A stretch of DNA of 64,000 bases from an uncultured Alistipes sp. GTDB lineage: Bacteria > Bacteroidota > Bacteroidia > Bacteroidales > UBA932. A program made the translations under genes and the position numbers. How positions within the stretch are numbered: the stretch's first letter is position 1; each line of letters starts with the position of its first letter. The stretch lies in the NCBI GenBank assembly GCA_900544175.1, contig UQUN01000012.1, positions 1-64,000 of the forward strand, in the 5' to 3' direction. The notes under the pieces were generated by a model. The model did no database searches. It was given only the letters and a program-made list of their open reading frames with translations, and had not been told where the DNA came from. Shown piece by piece: positions 34,300-43,063 of the stretch.

Positions 34300-34890
34300 A
34301 TGAAACAAGATATCATCTTAGCAGGTGTGGGAGGACAGGGTATCCTCTCCATCGCAACAGTCCTCGGAGAAGCCGCTCTGACCAACGGTCTCCATATCAA
34401 ACAGGCCGAAGTACACGGCATGAGCCAGCGCGGAGGAGACGTGCAGAGCAACCTGCGCATCTCATCCGAGCCTATAGCCAGCGACCTCATACCGTCCGGA
34501 AAGGTGGATATGATCATGTCCCTCGAGCCCATGGAGGCACTCAGATACGTACATGAGCTCTCAAAAGATGGCTGGATCGTAACCTCCTCCGTACCTTTCA
34601 TCAACATTGACAACTATCCTGACAAGGAGGAGATATACAGACACCTCAATTCAATGCCCCATACAGTGATGCTGAACGTGGAGCAGTACGCCAAGGAAGC
34701 CGGAGCCCCAGCACAGGCTGCCAATATGGTACTGCTCGGAGCTGCAATACCCATGCTCGGCCTAAGTTTCGAGACCATACGAGACGCAGCTGCCAAGGTA
34801 TTCGCCCGCAAAGGCGAGGAGATCGTGGCCAAGAACATAGCGGCACTGGCCGCCGGATACAGCCACAGCTCCGGGACAGGCAACAAATAG
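34300..34890 (+). CDS. iorB: Indolepyruvate:ferredoxin oxidoreductase beta subunit
   Basis: A 196-residue protein matching the gamma/beta-domain of 2-oxoacid:ferredoxin oxidoreductases: DIILAGVGGQGILSIATVLG (residues 3-22), KQAEVHGMSQRGGDVQSNLRI (~46-66), then IMSLEPMEALRYV. It forms the heterodimer with IorA 24 nt upstream. Length is normal for IorB. A hairpin with A-tract and T-tract follows the stop codon, so this is the end of the iorAB unit. Confidence 0.93.
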   Translation: MKQDIILAGVGGQGILSIATVLGEAALTNGLHIKQAEVHGMSQRGGDVQSNLRISSEPIASDLIPSGKVDMIMSLEPMEALRYVHELSKDGWIVTSSVPFINIDNYPDKEEIYRHLNSMPHTVMLNVEQYAKEAGAPAQAANMVLLGAAIPMLGLSFETIRDAAAKVFARKGEEIVAKNIAALAAGYSHSSGTGNK

Positions 34891-34906
34891 GCTGTCAAAC
34901 TCACAT

Positions 34907-34953
34907 AAAAGCAGGAAAGGCTGTGCATAACAAGTACGGCCTCTCCTGTTTTT
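34907..34953. terminator. Bidirectional rho-independent terminator between iorB and hmuV
   Basis: An imperfect inverted repeat (left arm GCAGGAAAGGC at 34911-34921, right arm GCCTCTCCTG at 34939-34948, one mismatch) is flanked by an A-tract upstream (34907-34910) and a T-tract downstream (34949-34953). The T-tract ends both iorB (plus) and, read in reverse, hmuV (minus). The two genes converge here. Confidence 0.75.
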
Positions 34954-34978
34954 GTCAATTCATATATCCTGGCTTCAG

Positions 34979-35308
34979 TTACTGCTCCGGGACATAGATT
35001 ATCTCGCCGTTCTCCAGCTCGTAGGCTATGCCGACGCGCTTGCCTTTCTGGCCGGACCTGGACTGGTCCTCGGAGGGGGTATAGCGGTCGATGGTCTGTC
35101 CCTGCTTGACGATGATCTCCATATCCTCCTTGCCCGGGTTCTTTACCATCGTAAAATCCTCCGGGGAGAGCATCTCTGTCATGTTGTAGCGGGTGACAAG
35201 GGCGACCATCAGGGCCACGGCGAACACCATGGCCACATCGAACAAGTTGCCGACAACACTCATCGGGTCGTTCTCCTCGTCGCCTCCAAGCAGTCTTCTC
35301 CTTCTCAT
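34979..35308 (-). CDS. hmuV: HmuV-type DUF2149 protein of the heme uptake operon
   Basis: A 109-residue protein: basic start (MRRRRLLGG), DPMSVVGNLFDVAMVFAVALMV (membrane helix ~24-45), then a mostly soluble C-terminal part with VKQGQTIDRYTPSED and YELENGEIIYVPEQ. DUF2149 proteins are found next to a MotA/TolQ/ExbB homologue and a CobN-like protein. By analogy to ExbD/TolR this may be the second half of an ion-driven motor that energises the heme operon. Last gene of the operon; starts 4 nt inside the HmuU gene. Confidence 0.8.
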   Translation of the reverse strand: MRRRRLLGGDEENDPMSVVGNLFDVAMVFAVALMVALVTRYNMTEMLSPEDFTMVKNPGKEDMEIIVKQGQTIDRYTPSEDQSRSGQKGKRVGIAYELENGEIIYVPEQ

Positions 35309-35943
35309 AGCACCTCCTCACCTGCTTTTACTGACTTCTCTCTGGCAAATCCGGCACAGCCGTCCAGCACCTCGGACACGAACTCCAGCCGGTTCAGATC
35401 CCGGGTGTACCATCTCTGCTTGACCTGCTGCGTGATGAAGCCTATTGCAGCGGAGAACAGTCCCACCACGGTCGTGGCAAAGGCCACCTGCATGTTGTAG
35501 GCCATCGAGCCTATGTCTCCAGTAGACAGGCCCACCAGAGCCGGTCCCATAGGGATGAGCGTACCCATCAGACCCAGCATAGGCCCCATCTTGGACAGGG
35601 TCTTGGAAGTACCCAAGTCCTTATCTGCCGCTATCTCATAGTCCGAGAGCAACAGCTGCCTGTGAGCCTTGTCCTTCGAAGCATCCAGCAGACCGGCCAG
35701 ACAGCACAGCAGAGGCGACTTGGAGCCGGCAGGAATGGAGGCCCGCAGTTCCCCGGCAGTCTCAGGCGTCAGGGCCTCCACCTTGTCCATGAAGAGGCGG
35801 TCCACCTTGCGTATCTGCAGGTACTGCCCGAAAAAATTGCCGATCAGCAGCAGCGAGCGTAGGAAAAACAATATAAGCAGGACCACTACCGGTACGAGCA
35901 GTCCGTTGGAAATCCAGAAGAGGACATCGGAAATGTAGTTCAT
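35305..35943 (-). CDS. hmuU: HmuU-type MotA/TolQ/ExbB proton channel family protein
   Basis: A 212-residue membrane protein. Residues ~6-40 are a membrane helix; the MotA/TolQ/ExbB core is at ~115-185 (SKMGPMLGLMGTLIPMGPAL, AYNMQVAFATTVVGLFSAAIG), the paired helices that line the proton path. In the Porphyromonas gingivalis hmu operon the equivalent gene follows hmuT. Probably uses the proton motive force with HmuV to drive HmuS or the TonB-type receptor; which is not known. 12-nt gap after hmuT. Confidence 0.85.
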   Translation of the reverse strand: MNYISDVLFWISNGLLVPVVVLLILFFLRSLLLIGNFFGQYLQIRKVDRLFMDKVEALTPETAGELRASIPAGSKSPLLCCLAGLLDASKDKAHRQLLLSDYEIAADKDLGTSKTLSKMGPMLGLMGTLIPMGPALVGLSTGDIGSMAYNMQVAFATTVVGLFSAAIGFITQQVKQRWYTRDLNRLEFVSEVLDGCAGFAREKSVKAGEEVL

Positions 35944-35955
35944 AAGTTTTAAAAG

Positions 35956-36654
35956 CTATTGATTTTTTAAAATTTTTCTAAAGGGACGGGCAGTCCTCAC
36001 GAAAGACCCGGCAAGCACCCCGGCTACAACGAGGCCGAGCACTCCCGCCATGGCTGTCCAGTCCACCTCGCTCACTCCCGCCACGGCTGTCTGGCCGTTG
36101 ACAGTGGCTATCACCGCCACTATCCCCGTAAGGGCATTGGTCAGGAAGAACATCTCTAAGCGGCTCTCCTTGTCCGGGAAAATCCGGCGCATGAGCCAGG
36201 CCCCTCCGGCTATGACCGCGAAGACCACAGCGGCGGCACTCCAGGCCACCAAGGGGAAGGACACACCCGGAAAAGCAAAAATGAGATAGACTAAAAAGCT
36301 GAAGAGCACCCCGAATATCAGCACCCCGGGGAACCAGCGCAGAATGCGGTAGCCCCAGATGACTGACCTCTTCAGCCTGCCCGAGCTCATCAGATGCACC
36401 GAGAGCAGGCAAAAGGCTATCTGCAGGATAACTTCCAGGGTGATTATCACCGAGGTATCCAGCATCAGACCAGGGTTGGAAAGCCACTCATCTATCTGGG
36501 AGCGGGACTGCCGGACGGCCACAGGCCACATCAGTCCGGTGAAAAGCGCGGCAGCTGCGGCATGAGCCAGCACCGACCACCATTTGTGCCAGGACTGCTT
36601 CAGCACGAAGTTGAAGCAGACCAGCACCATCAGGATTACGACTAAACTGTACAT
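35956..36654 (-). CDS. hmuT: HmuT-type integral membrane protein of the heme operon
   Basis: A 232-residue protein of mostly hydrophobic segments (about five helices, e.g. MYSLVVILMVLVCFNFVL, FPGVLIFGVLFSFLVYLIFA, LGLVVAGVLAGSFV), with charged loops. I see no enzyme motif. It is placed between hmuS and hmuU in the order of the hmuYRSTUV operon; the name rests on position and membrane character. Its role in heme handling is unknown. The start is 19 nt downstream of the second hmuS frame. Confidence 0.7.
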   Translation of the reverse strand: MYSLVVILMVLVCFNFVLKQSWHKWWSVLAHAAAAALFTGLMWPVAVRQSRSQIDEWLSNPGLMLDTSVIITLEVILQIAFCLLSVHLMSSGRLKRSVIWGYRILRWFPGVLIFGVLFSFLVYLIFAFPGVSFPLVAWSAAAVVFAVIAGGAWLMRRIFPDKESRLEMFFLTNALTGIVAVIATVNGQTAVAGVSEVDWTAMAGVLGLVVAGVLAGSFVRTARPFRKILKNQ

Positions 36655-36672
36655 GTGCAGAGCCTCCTTAGA

Positions 36673-38337
36673 TCAGATTCCACTAGACTTGCGGCGGCGC
36701 CTTATCAGCAGTCCGCCTCCGATGAACAGGGCGACAATCAGCACTGCCACGGCAATATTGCTCACCAAGGTCGTCTCTTTCTCTGTCTCGCCCTGCAGCC
36801 GGTCTTTCTTGAGCACCATCCCGTCGGAGGCGTCGCTGACCGAAGCCTCCCTTATCTGCCGGATAGCCCCACGGTACTCTGAAGCCGAGGCCTCAGGCAG
36901 TGCGGAGGCGATGTAGTCCTGCAGGGCCGGATTGTCGCACACGAAGCCGGAGCACGATGGAGCAAACTCCTCAATCAGGCCGGTATGCAGCTCCGCGATA
37001 TCCGCCACCTGCTCGGGCGAGGCCTCCCAGAGCCCCTTGCGCACCGACTCCAGCATGACCGCCGTAACCTCTTCAAGGGCAGCCGGATTGACCTCCCTGA
37101 AATGTTCCTGCACACCCAGTCCGAATTTGTCCTTGACATACACCTCATAGATCTCGTCCCACACGCGGTCATCGATGGCCTCCGGCTTCATCACATTCCA
37201 TCCGAAGGTATTGGTGACGGTCTCCGCGATGGCCGATGCATCCCCTGCCCCGCCCTTCATCTTCTCGGAGATGTAGGAAGGGTTGAATATGGTGGAACGG
37301 CTCTCGACCCCTATCGCCTCCTTCAGCTCCTGCATCCTCACCTTGTTGCGGTTGCGGTAGTCGCTGAGGTAAGCGTCCGGATCCTTGCCGGTCACTTCCC
37401 TGACTGCAAGGTTGAGCCCGCCCATGAACTCGTACACATGGTCCAGGCTCAGGGCACCCCAGGTATTGCTCTGACGGGGCTGCACCACCGCGTCGGTACG
37501 GGAAAGCGCGGCCTCGAAGGCGTACCGGGCAAATTCCTCCCAGCCCTCCTCGCTGCCGTAGTAGGCTCCCATATTGTTCATATAGACCTGCGCTATCTCC
37601 GAGGAGGAGGTCCAGCGGTCAGAGGCGGTCACCATCCCCTGAATGCCGGTACCGTAATTGCCGTTCACCCCTCCGAAGACCCTGTAGGAGGACATCCGCC
37701 GGGCATCCGCCGGAGTCACTCCCTTCTCGGTGAGTATCCGCTCGGTCTCCCGGATGCCCTCGGCCACATTGTTCACATATCCGTCGTCCTTGGCCTCCGC
37801 TGCCATACGGACAGCCCTGTCTATCAGGAAAAGACGAGAGGCGGCAATATCCCTGAGCTGGCCGCTGGTCTGCACCACCACGTCTATCCTCGGACGGCCC
37901 AGTTTCTCAGAGGGTATCAGCCGGATATCGGTCACACGGCCGAAACTGTCGTAGACCGGTTCCACTCCGAGCATATAGAATATCTGGGCAATGGTCGCTC
38001 CCTCCGTCTCGATGAACTCGCTGCTCCAGAGGGTATAGCTGACCTTGCGGGGCAATGAGTCGCAATGCCGCTCGCGGTAGAGCCGCAGGGTGTTCTCGGC
38101 TAAGGCCACACCCTTTTCCCAGGCACTGCGGGTCGGGGTCGCCTCGGCGTTGACCGCGAAAAGGTTGCGTCCGGTGGGCAGTGTGTTGGGATTGGCGACC
38201 GGATCTCCTCCGGGCGAAGGTGCGGTATAGCCGCCGTCGAGGGCATTGAGCATACTGCGCATCTCGACGGAAGGGCTCTCCATCAGAGCATTGCGGTAGT
38301 TGTGCACATTGAGCACGGCCTGCTCTATCTCCTTCAC
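36673..38337 (-). CDS. hmuS: HmuS/CobN-like chelatase, C-terminal reading frame
   Basis: The second half of HmuS. The frame opens upstream of 38337 (first candidate start is GTG at 38337) and continues after a -1 shift from the 5' frame. 554 codons from the GTG, 566 from the shift site. CobN motifs continue without a break: VHNYRNALMESPSVEMRSML, ATPTRSAWEKGVALAE, WSSEFIETEGATIAQIFYML, YGTGIQGMVTASDRW, GALSLDHVYEFMGGLNLAV and FGWNVMKPEAI. A membrane helix near the C-terminus (NIAVAVLIVALFIGGGLLI) is followed by RRRRKSS. In intact homologues the N- and C-halves form one ~1,400-residue protein. Whether this half is made alone by reinitiation or only as a frameshift product is the open point. Confidence 0.85.
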   Translation of the reverse strand: MKEIEQAVLNVHNYRNALMESPSVEMRSMLNALDGGYTAPSPGGDPVANPNTLPTGRNLFAVNAEATPTRSAWEKGVALAENTLRLYRERHCDSLPRKVSYTLWSSEFIETEGATIAQIFYMLGVEPVYDSFGRVTDIRLIPSEKLGRPRIDVVVQTSGQLRDIAASRLFLIDRAVRMAAEAKDDGYVNNVAEGIRETERILTEKGVTPADARRMSSYRVFGGVNGNYGTGIQGMVTASDRWTSSSEIAQVYMNNMGAYYGSEEGWEEFARYAFEAALSRTDAVVQPRQSNTWGALSLDHVYEFMGGLNLAVREVTGKDPDAYLSDYRNRNKVRMQELKEAIGVESRSTIFNPSYISEKMKGGAGDASAIAETVTNTFGWNVMKPEAIDDRVWDEIYEVYVKDKFGLGVQEHFREVNPAALEEVTAVMLESVRKGLWEASPEQVADIAELHTGLIEEFAPSCSGFVCDNPALQDYIASALPEASASEYRGAIRQIREASVSDASDGMVLKKDRLQGETEKETTLVSNIAVAVLIVALFIGGGLLIRRRRKSSGI

Positions 38338-38351
38338 CGCCCGGGCAAAAT

Positions 38352-40898
38352 CTATCTCCTCCTGCGAATAGCCTTTCCCGCACCCATCTGCCGGCCTATC
38401 ATGGACATCATCTCACTCATGCCTCCTGCCCCATTCCGACCAGGATGTCCGGTTCCGTCACCGGAACTGCCATCCGGACGTTTACGGCTCATCTGCTCCG
38501 ACATACGGGCCATCATGGTCATCATGTCCGGCGGAGCCTCCAGGGACTTTGCCACCGTCCTGGCATGCTCCAGTTCCTGCATGGAGATACCCGCAATCGA
38601 GCAGAGCTGTCGGTCATCCGCCGGACGGCCCTGGGCCAGCAGCCGGGCCACAATCCTCTTAGCCGGAGCCACATATTTCCGGTTGAACACCGACAGCTGC
38701 TTCTCCACTCCCTCAACGTCCTTGCCCTTGGCCCGGTCTATGCCGAGCAGCCCGTAGGCCACCGGTTCGGTGCTCATGGCGTAGACGGTAGACTCTATCT
38801 GGGCCGGCTGATAAGGCTCGCCCATCACGTAGAGACGGCCGGTGACTTTCTCGGAAGCCAGTTCCTCGGCAAAATTCCCGATGCGCAGGATTTCCTCCCC
38901 CGTGTAGGGCTCATCTTTCGAAAGGGTGTCCAGCCCGAGGTCCGAGGCAATGCCCATCTCTATTGTCAGTTTCTTGATATTCAAGGCTATCTTCTCCGCT
39001 CCGGCTGCATCAGGCGACTCCCCGTACACAGCCTCGTCGTAGCGCGAAAGCTCCCGGGAAAGGTCGCGGTAGATTCCCCTCACATTGCTTTCCATGAAAG
39101 GAGCGGTGAGGTAGGACTGCAGTCCCGCGTATGCCCTCCGCTTGGCCATGACTCCCTCCCCCACGTTGGAGATGGTGTACAGGTAGAAATGCGGGACAGT
39201 GCCCACCAGACGGTCAGGCCAGTCGTACTGGCTCAGGGCCACCTGCTTGCGGGGAGTGAACTCTAAGCTGCCGTGGGTACCGAAGTGAATCATCGCATCG
39301 GCCCCGAAACCGTAGCGGGCATAGAGGTAGGCCGCAATATAGTTGTATGGAGGCGCGGCATGGGTGCCATGCACCATCTGGAAATCGTTCTGACCGCCAC
39401 CCGCAGCAGGCTGGGGCAGCAGCACCACATTGCCTAATTCTATCCGGGCCAGAGCCAGACGCCCGTCGCGGGACATATAGGGCCCGGGAAAATCCCCGTT
39501 CAGGGCCGCCACCTCGTCGCAAAGTCTCTGCGGCAGGGCCTTCGTACTCCATTCCGCGTATGTCGGAGCATCCACCCACTCAGGCTGACCCTCATCCATG
39601 AACCGCGATGCGGCTCCCTCGGCATACGAGCCGAACACCGCGCCCCTGCTCTGGATCAGCTCCGCTAAAGCCTCCGGAGAGGAGGGCAGGCCGGAAACAT
39701 TGTACCCCGCCGAGCGCAGGGCCGTCAGGAAATTGTACAGCGAGGGCACCACCTCCATCCCGGAGGCTGTCAGGGCATTCTGTCCCGCCCCTTTGTAGTA
39801 GAATATGGCTATCTTCTTCTGGCTTTCGGGCTTGCGCTTGAGTTCCAGATAGCGGTTCACTGTCTCGGTAAATTCCTCTAACCGCTCGGGAATGGTCTCT
39901 AACCGCTGCAGCCCGTCCCCGTCCTCGTAATGTCCGAAAAGTACAAACGGCCGGATGGCCCCGTCTATCTCCGGCGTCACCACGCTCTGGGAGAGGAATC
40001 CCCCGACCATGCCCATCTCATCCGCCTCCCAGTCGGAAACGAGGGTATTGACATTCAGAGGCGAGAAGAGGGGTATGTTGTACTTCCTGAGAAACTCCAC
40101 GGTCTCGTCCCCAAGGCGGCCGTGGGCCATGTTGATCACCGCCGAAGGGGCTATGGAGTCCAGTTGCCCGTTGTCCAGCATGGGACGGGTACTGCGGACA
40201 GGATATACCACGTTGCCGGTAGCTTCGAGGGAAGCGATAAGGTCCGTAGGATCGCCCATCTGTCCGGTGACAATAATGCGGGGAGAGTCTTCCTTCCACA
40301 GGCCGTTGCTCCGGAGATAGGAGTTGTAAGCGGCAATGGAGCGGAAGCCGTCCTCGCCTCCGTCTTTTTCCGTCAGCGCAGGATGGTAGATGTTCTCAAC
40401 CGTATATTCCTCTGCAGGAGCCGGTTCCTGGGCACGGAAGCGCTTTCCGTCTATATTGCGGCGGATGAATGAGAGCATATTGCGGTAGTTGGCCGGACCG
40501 CCGTTGGAGAGATAGGCCCGGAGCTGAGGTGCAAGGACCGAATCCACCGTATTGATGTCATTGGCTGGATTGGTCACCATAGTGGAGAGCACGGGCAGGC
40601 CCCGCTCAGCGGCACGCTGAATCTCCGCACGCTGTTCCTCCGTGATTCTCAGCCCCATTCCGTTGATCAGCAAGATGTCGTAATGCCCTGCCTTGGAAGC
40701 GTCCTCGGGAGAGAGTTCGTACAGTCTGACGGACGGATTGTCATTGGCCCTGGATATCTGGCCGAGCTGAAGTACCTGATAGTTGAGAAATGCCACCCTG
40801 GTGGGAGATGCCATATACGCCCAGAGTCCCCATAGAATGAGGACTGCCAGAATGGAAACCACGATATATATTATGATTTTTGCTGTTTTTTGAATCAT
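38352..40898 (-). CDS. hmuS: HmuS/CobN-like chelatase, N-terminal reading frame (ends by frame shift)
   Basis: 848 codons: an N-terminal membrane helix (residues ~5-27, IIIYIVVSILAVLILWGLW) then the CobN/Mg-chelatase H-subunit N-terminal domain. Motifs include NPANDINTVDS, YYKGAGQNALTASGMEVVPS (~367), MSRDGRLALARIELGNVVLL, QMVHGTHAAPPYNYIAAYLY, MIHFGTHGSLEFTP (~540) and SYLTAPFMESNVRGIYRDL. The Met/Arg-rich end (RMSEQMSRKRPDG...GGMSEMMSMIGRQMGAGK) joins normally to GYSQEEIDFARAVKE, which is in the -1 frame. This frame stops at 38352 after six foreign residues. Bacteroides HmuS has been credited with removing iron from heme anaerobically. See the slippery site at 38373-38379. Confidence 0.88.
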   Translation of the reverse strand: MIQKTAKIIIYIVVSILAVLILWGLWAYMASPTRVAFLNYQVLQLGQISRANDNPSVRLYELSPEDASKAGHYDILLINGMGLRITEEQRAEIQRAAERGLPVLSTMVTNPANDINTVDSVLAPQLRAYLSNGGPANYRNMLSFIRRNIDGKRFRAQEPAPAEEYTVENIYHPALTEKDGGEDGFRSIAAYNSYLRSNGLWKEDSPRIIVTGQMGDPTDLIASLEATGNVVYPVRSTRPMLDNGQLDSIAPSAVINMAHGRLGDETVEFLRKYNIPLFSPLNVNTLVSDWEADEMGMVGGFLSQSVVTPEIDGAIRPFVLFGHYEDGDGLQRLETIPERLEEFTETVNRYLELKRKPESQKKIAIFYYKGAGQNALTASGMEVVPSLYNFLTALRSAGYNVSGLPSSPEALAELIQSRGAVFGSYAEGAASRFMDEGQPEWVDAPTYAEWSTKALPQRLCDEVAALNGDFPGPYMSRDGRLALARIELGNVVLLPQPAAGGGQNDFQMVHGTHAAPPYNYIAAYLYARYGFGADAMIHFGTHGSLEFTPRKQVALSQYDWPDRLVGTVPHFYLYTISNVGEGVMAKRRAYAGLQSYLTAPFMESNVRGIYRDLSRELSRYDEAVYGESPDAAGAEKIALNIKKLTIEMGIASDLGLDTLSKDEPYTGEEILRIGNFAEELASEKVTGRLYVMGEPYQPAQIESTVYAMSTEPVAYGLLGIDRAKGKDVEGVEKQLSVFNRKYVAPAKRIVARLLAQGRPADDRQLCSIAGISMQELEHARTVAKSLEAPPDMMTMMARMSEQMSRKRPDGSSGDGTGHPGRNGAGGMSEMMSMIGRQMGAGKAIRRRR
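38373..38379 (-). promoter_or_regulatory. Candidate -1 programmed frameshift heptamer G GGA AAG in hmuS
   Basis: Read on the minus strand, the zero-frame codons are G-GGA-AAG, an exact X_XXY_YYZ slippery heptamer (GGG then AAA). A -1 slip gives GGG AAA GGC TAT TCG CAG GAG GAG ATA GAT, which restores the conserved sequence and opens the 566-codon C-terminal frame. The zero-frame stop (TAG, 38354-38352) lies 18 nt downstream. A 5-bp hairpin (GAGCA-GGCCG-TGCTC) lies about 50 nt downstream, rather far to act. No strong Shine-Dalgarno is upstream. A single-base deletion from a GGG run could look identical. Confidence 0.5.
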
Positions 40899-40915
40899 GC
40901 GCGTTTTTATATTTC

Positions 40916-43063
40916 TTATTTTTTCTGAAAAAATTTCTCAATATCCACCGAAAGGGCCACTGCCACGGTTGTACCGGTAGTGCTGGGAGTACTGCTGTAA
41001 TAATATCTGGGCCGGTAGTTGAACAGATTGTCCACTATCACGTTGAGCCGGATGCCCCTCCAGATGTCCTGAGAGACGGTGAGTTTCCAGATCGTGTAGG
41101 CTGGATAAGTCTGCAGTTCCGTATCCTCATAGTCGGTAGCGGAAGTATAGACCTCGGTGGTCACGGCAGAAAGCACTCTTCCGCTGAGAGCCACGTTGAA
41201 GCCGTAGTTCTTCCATGACCTGCCATACTCCACACGGGCCGTGGCCGAATGCGGTCTGGTCTGGGAGAGCAGTGGCTCTCCGGCACGTATGGCCTCGTTG
41301 GTGAAGGTGTAGGCAAGACGGGCACCCAGACCGAACGGCAGGCGGGTAGACACGGATACATCCACCCCGCGTACCTGCATCGGACTCATGTTGGTGTACA
41401 TCATGCCTCCAAGTTCCTCGTTCCAGACAGTGGTGATGCGGTTGTCCACGAAATTGTAGAAACCCGAGACAGACGCGCTCAAGTACTTCCAGTTGTATTC
41501 GGCAGACACCGAGAGATTTTCGCTGGACTCGGGAGACAGGTCCGGATTGCCGTAGATCATGAAGATACTGGCCATGTCGAAGGACATGTACATCTCCTTG
41601 AGGGTCGGGGCACGGAAACCGCCGGAATAGGAGCCTCTGAAGGACCAGCCGCCGGTACGGTACATGATACTGAGCTTCGGGGAGAAATGGCTGAGACGCT
41701 TCTGCGAGAAGAAGTCGTAGCGCAAACCGCCGATGAGATTCCAGTGCTCGTTGATATTGGTCTCTATCTGGGCGAATACATCCGCAGTATGCTGGACATA
41801 GTAGCCGTTGTCCTCGAATTGATAGGACATCAGGTAATCGCGCATATAGTCCCCGCCGATGATCATGGTGTTCCTGCCGTCCGCAGTCAGATCGTATGTA
41901 TAGATACCGCGGACAGTATGCTGCACGTTGCTGTAGTCACGGACATCCGTCTGGTTGAAAAGCAACCAGTCGCTCTTGTCGTACTGATCGAAGCCATATG
42001 AAAGCTCCACCCTGTTCCGGTCATTGACATTCCACTCCCCTTTCAGACCTCCGCTGAAATCCCGGTAACGGTCCCGGGTGTCACTCTGCAGGTCTCTTTC
42101 CCGGAAAAAATAGCCGGCACGGGCCGTGAACCGCAGTCCCCGCAGCGGCTCGTACTGCAGACGTTCCTTCACGCTCCAGTTGTATCCGCCGTAGAACGTG
42201 CTGTAGTCACCCTCCGAAGGCATGGCGTAAGAGTCTATGCTGGTATACTGGGCATTGGTCAGACTGTTGAACTTGCCAGCGATAAAACCCACAGAGCCGC
42301 CGTAACGCTGCTCGTTATGCGCCCCGTAACGGGCATTGACATTGACCTGCCATGGTTCCGTGGCCCCTGCACTGATCAGATTGACCACCCCGCCTACGGC
42401 ATTGGAGCCATACAGAGACGAAGCTGCACCCTTGATGACCTCCACTCTCTGCACATTGTCCAGATTGAGACGGCTGTAGTCGATATTGTCCAGGGTCTCC
42501 CCTGCCACACGCTCCCCGTCCACCAGAAACAGGACCGAATTGCCTCCGAAGCCCTGCATGTTGAGAGTCACCTGCTGGTCCATTGCATAGGAAAACTCTA
42601 TACCGGGAAGCTCTGCCTCGAGCAGGTCTCCTATGTCGAGGGCATCAACTCTCCGGATATCCGCACTGGTTATCACACGCGTCAGTATGGGGCTGTCCTT
42701 CAACTGCCTTGGAGTCCTGGTTCCGGTAACTACAACTGTCTCCAGATTCATATAGTCCTCCTCCATGACCACATCGAGTGTACTGCCCTTATGTTCAGAA
42801 AGATCCATATCACAAGAGAGAAATCCCATCATGTAGAAACGAAGTACGGACCTGCCCGTATCGGGAACAACTATGGAATACCGGCCGTCATCATCAGTGG
42901 ATGTGTAGATACGGTTGTCATCCACGAGCACTATCTCCACTCCGGCCATAGGCTCTCCCTTAGTGTTCCTGACAGTACCTGTAATTTTCCCGTACCCTTC
43001 CGCATACAGTACGATCCCTGTCAGGAAAATCGTCAGAAATACTGCAACACTCCTCATATTCAA
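40916..43063 (-). CDS. hmuR: HmuR-type TonB-dependent heme receptor
   Basis: A 715-residue outer-membrane receptor: signal peptide (residues 1-22), a carboxypeptidase-regulatory-like domain (~25-105, GKITGTVRNTKGEPMAGVEI), the plug (LETVVVTGTRTPRQLKDSP, GNSVLFLVDGERVAGETLDNIDYSRLNL, VEVIKGAASSLYGSNAVGGVVNL) and a beta-barrel to the C-terminal aromatic-like end. Motifs known from Porphyromonas HmuR are seen: FRAP (GGFRAPTLKEMY, ~493) in place of YRAP, and NPDL (~517). These are linked to heme use. It overlaps HmuY by 4 nt. Confidence 0.92.
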   Translation of the reverse strand: MNMRSVAVFLTIFLTGIVLYAEGYGKITGTVRNTKGEPMAGVEIVLVDDNRIYTSTDDDGRYSIVVPDTGRSVLRFYMMGFLSCDMDLSEHKGSTLDVVMEEDYMNLETVVVTGTRTPRQLKDSPILTRVITSADIRRVDALDIGDLLEAELPGIEFSYAMDQQVTLNMQGFGGNSVLFLVDGERVAGETLDNIDYSRLNLDNVQRVEVIKGAASSLYGSNAVGGVVNLISAGATEPWQVNVNARYGAHNEQRYGGSVGFIAGKFNSLTNAQYTSIDSYAMPSEGDYSTFYGGYNWSVKERLQYEPLRGLRFTARAGYFFRERDLQSDTRDRYRDFSGGLKGEWNVNDRNRVELSYGFDQYDKSDWLLFNQTDVRDYSNVQHTVRGIYTYDLTADGRNTMIIGGDYMRDYLMSYQFEDNGYYVQHTADVFAQIETNINEHWNLIGGLRYDFFSQKRLSHFSPKLSIMYRTGGWSFRGSYSGGFRAPTLKEMYMSFDMASIFMIYGNPDLSPESSENLSVSAEYNWKYLSASVSGFYNFVDNRITTVWNEELGGMMYTNMSPMQVRGVDVSVSTRLPFGLGARLAYTFTNEAIRAGEPLLSQTRPHSATARVEYGRSWKNYGFNVALSGRVLSAVTTEVYTSATDYEDTELQTYPAYTIWKLTVSQDIWRGIRLNVIVDNLFNYRPRYYYSSTPSTTGTTVAVALSVDIEKFFQKK

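Noticed and set aside
38311..38325. Hairpin GAGCA-GGCCG-TGCTC as a frameshift stimulator for hmuS
   Set aside because: It is ~50 nt downstream of the slippery site and only 5 bp; typical stimulators start 5-9 nt downstream.
36985..39266. Long plus-strand open frames opposite hmuS (36985-38058 and 38445-39266)
   Set aside because: They are antisense shadows of the GC-rich hmuS gene; no homology, no start signals and His/Leu/Val-rich composition typical of shadow frames.
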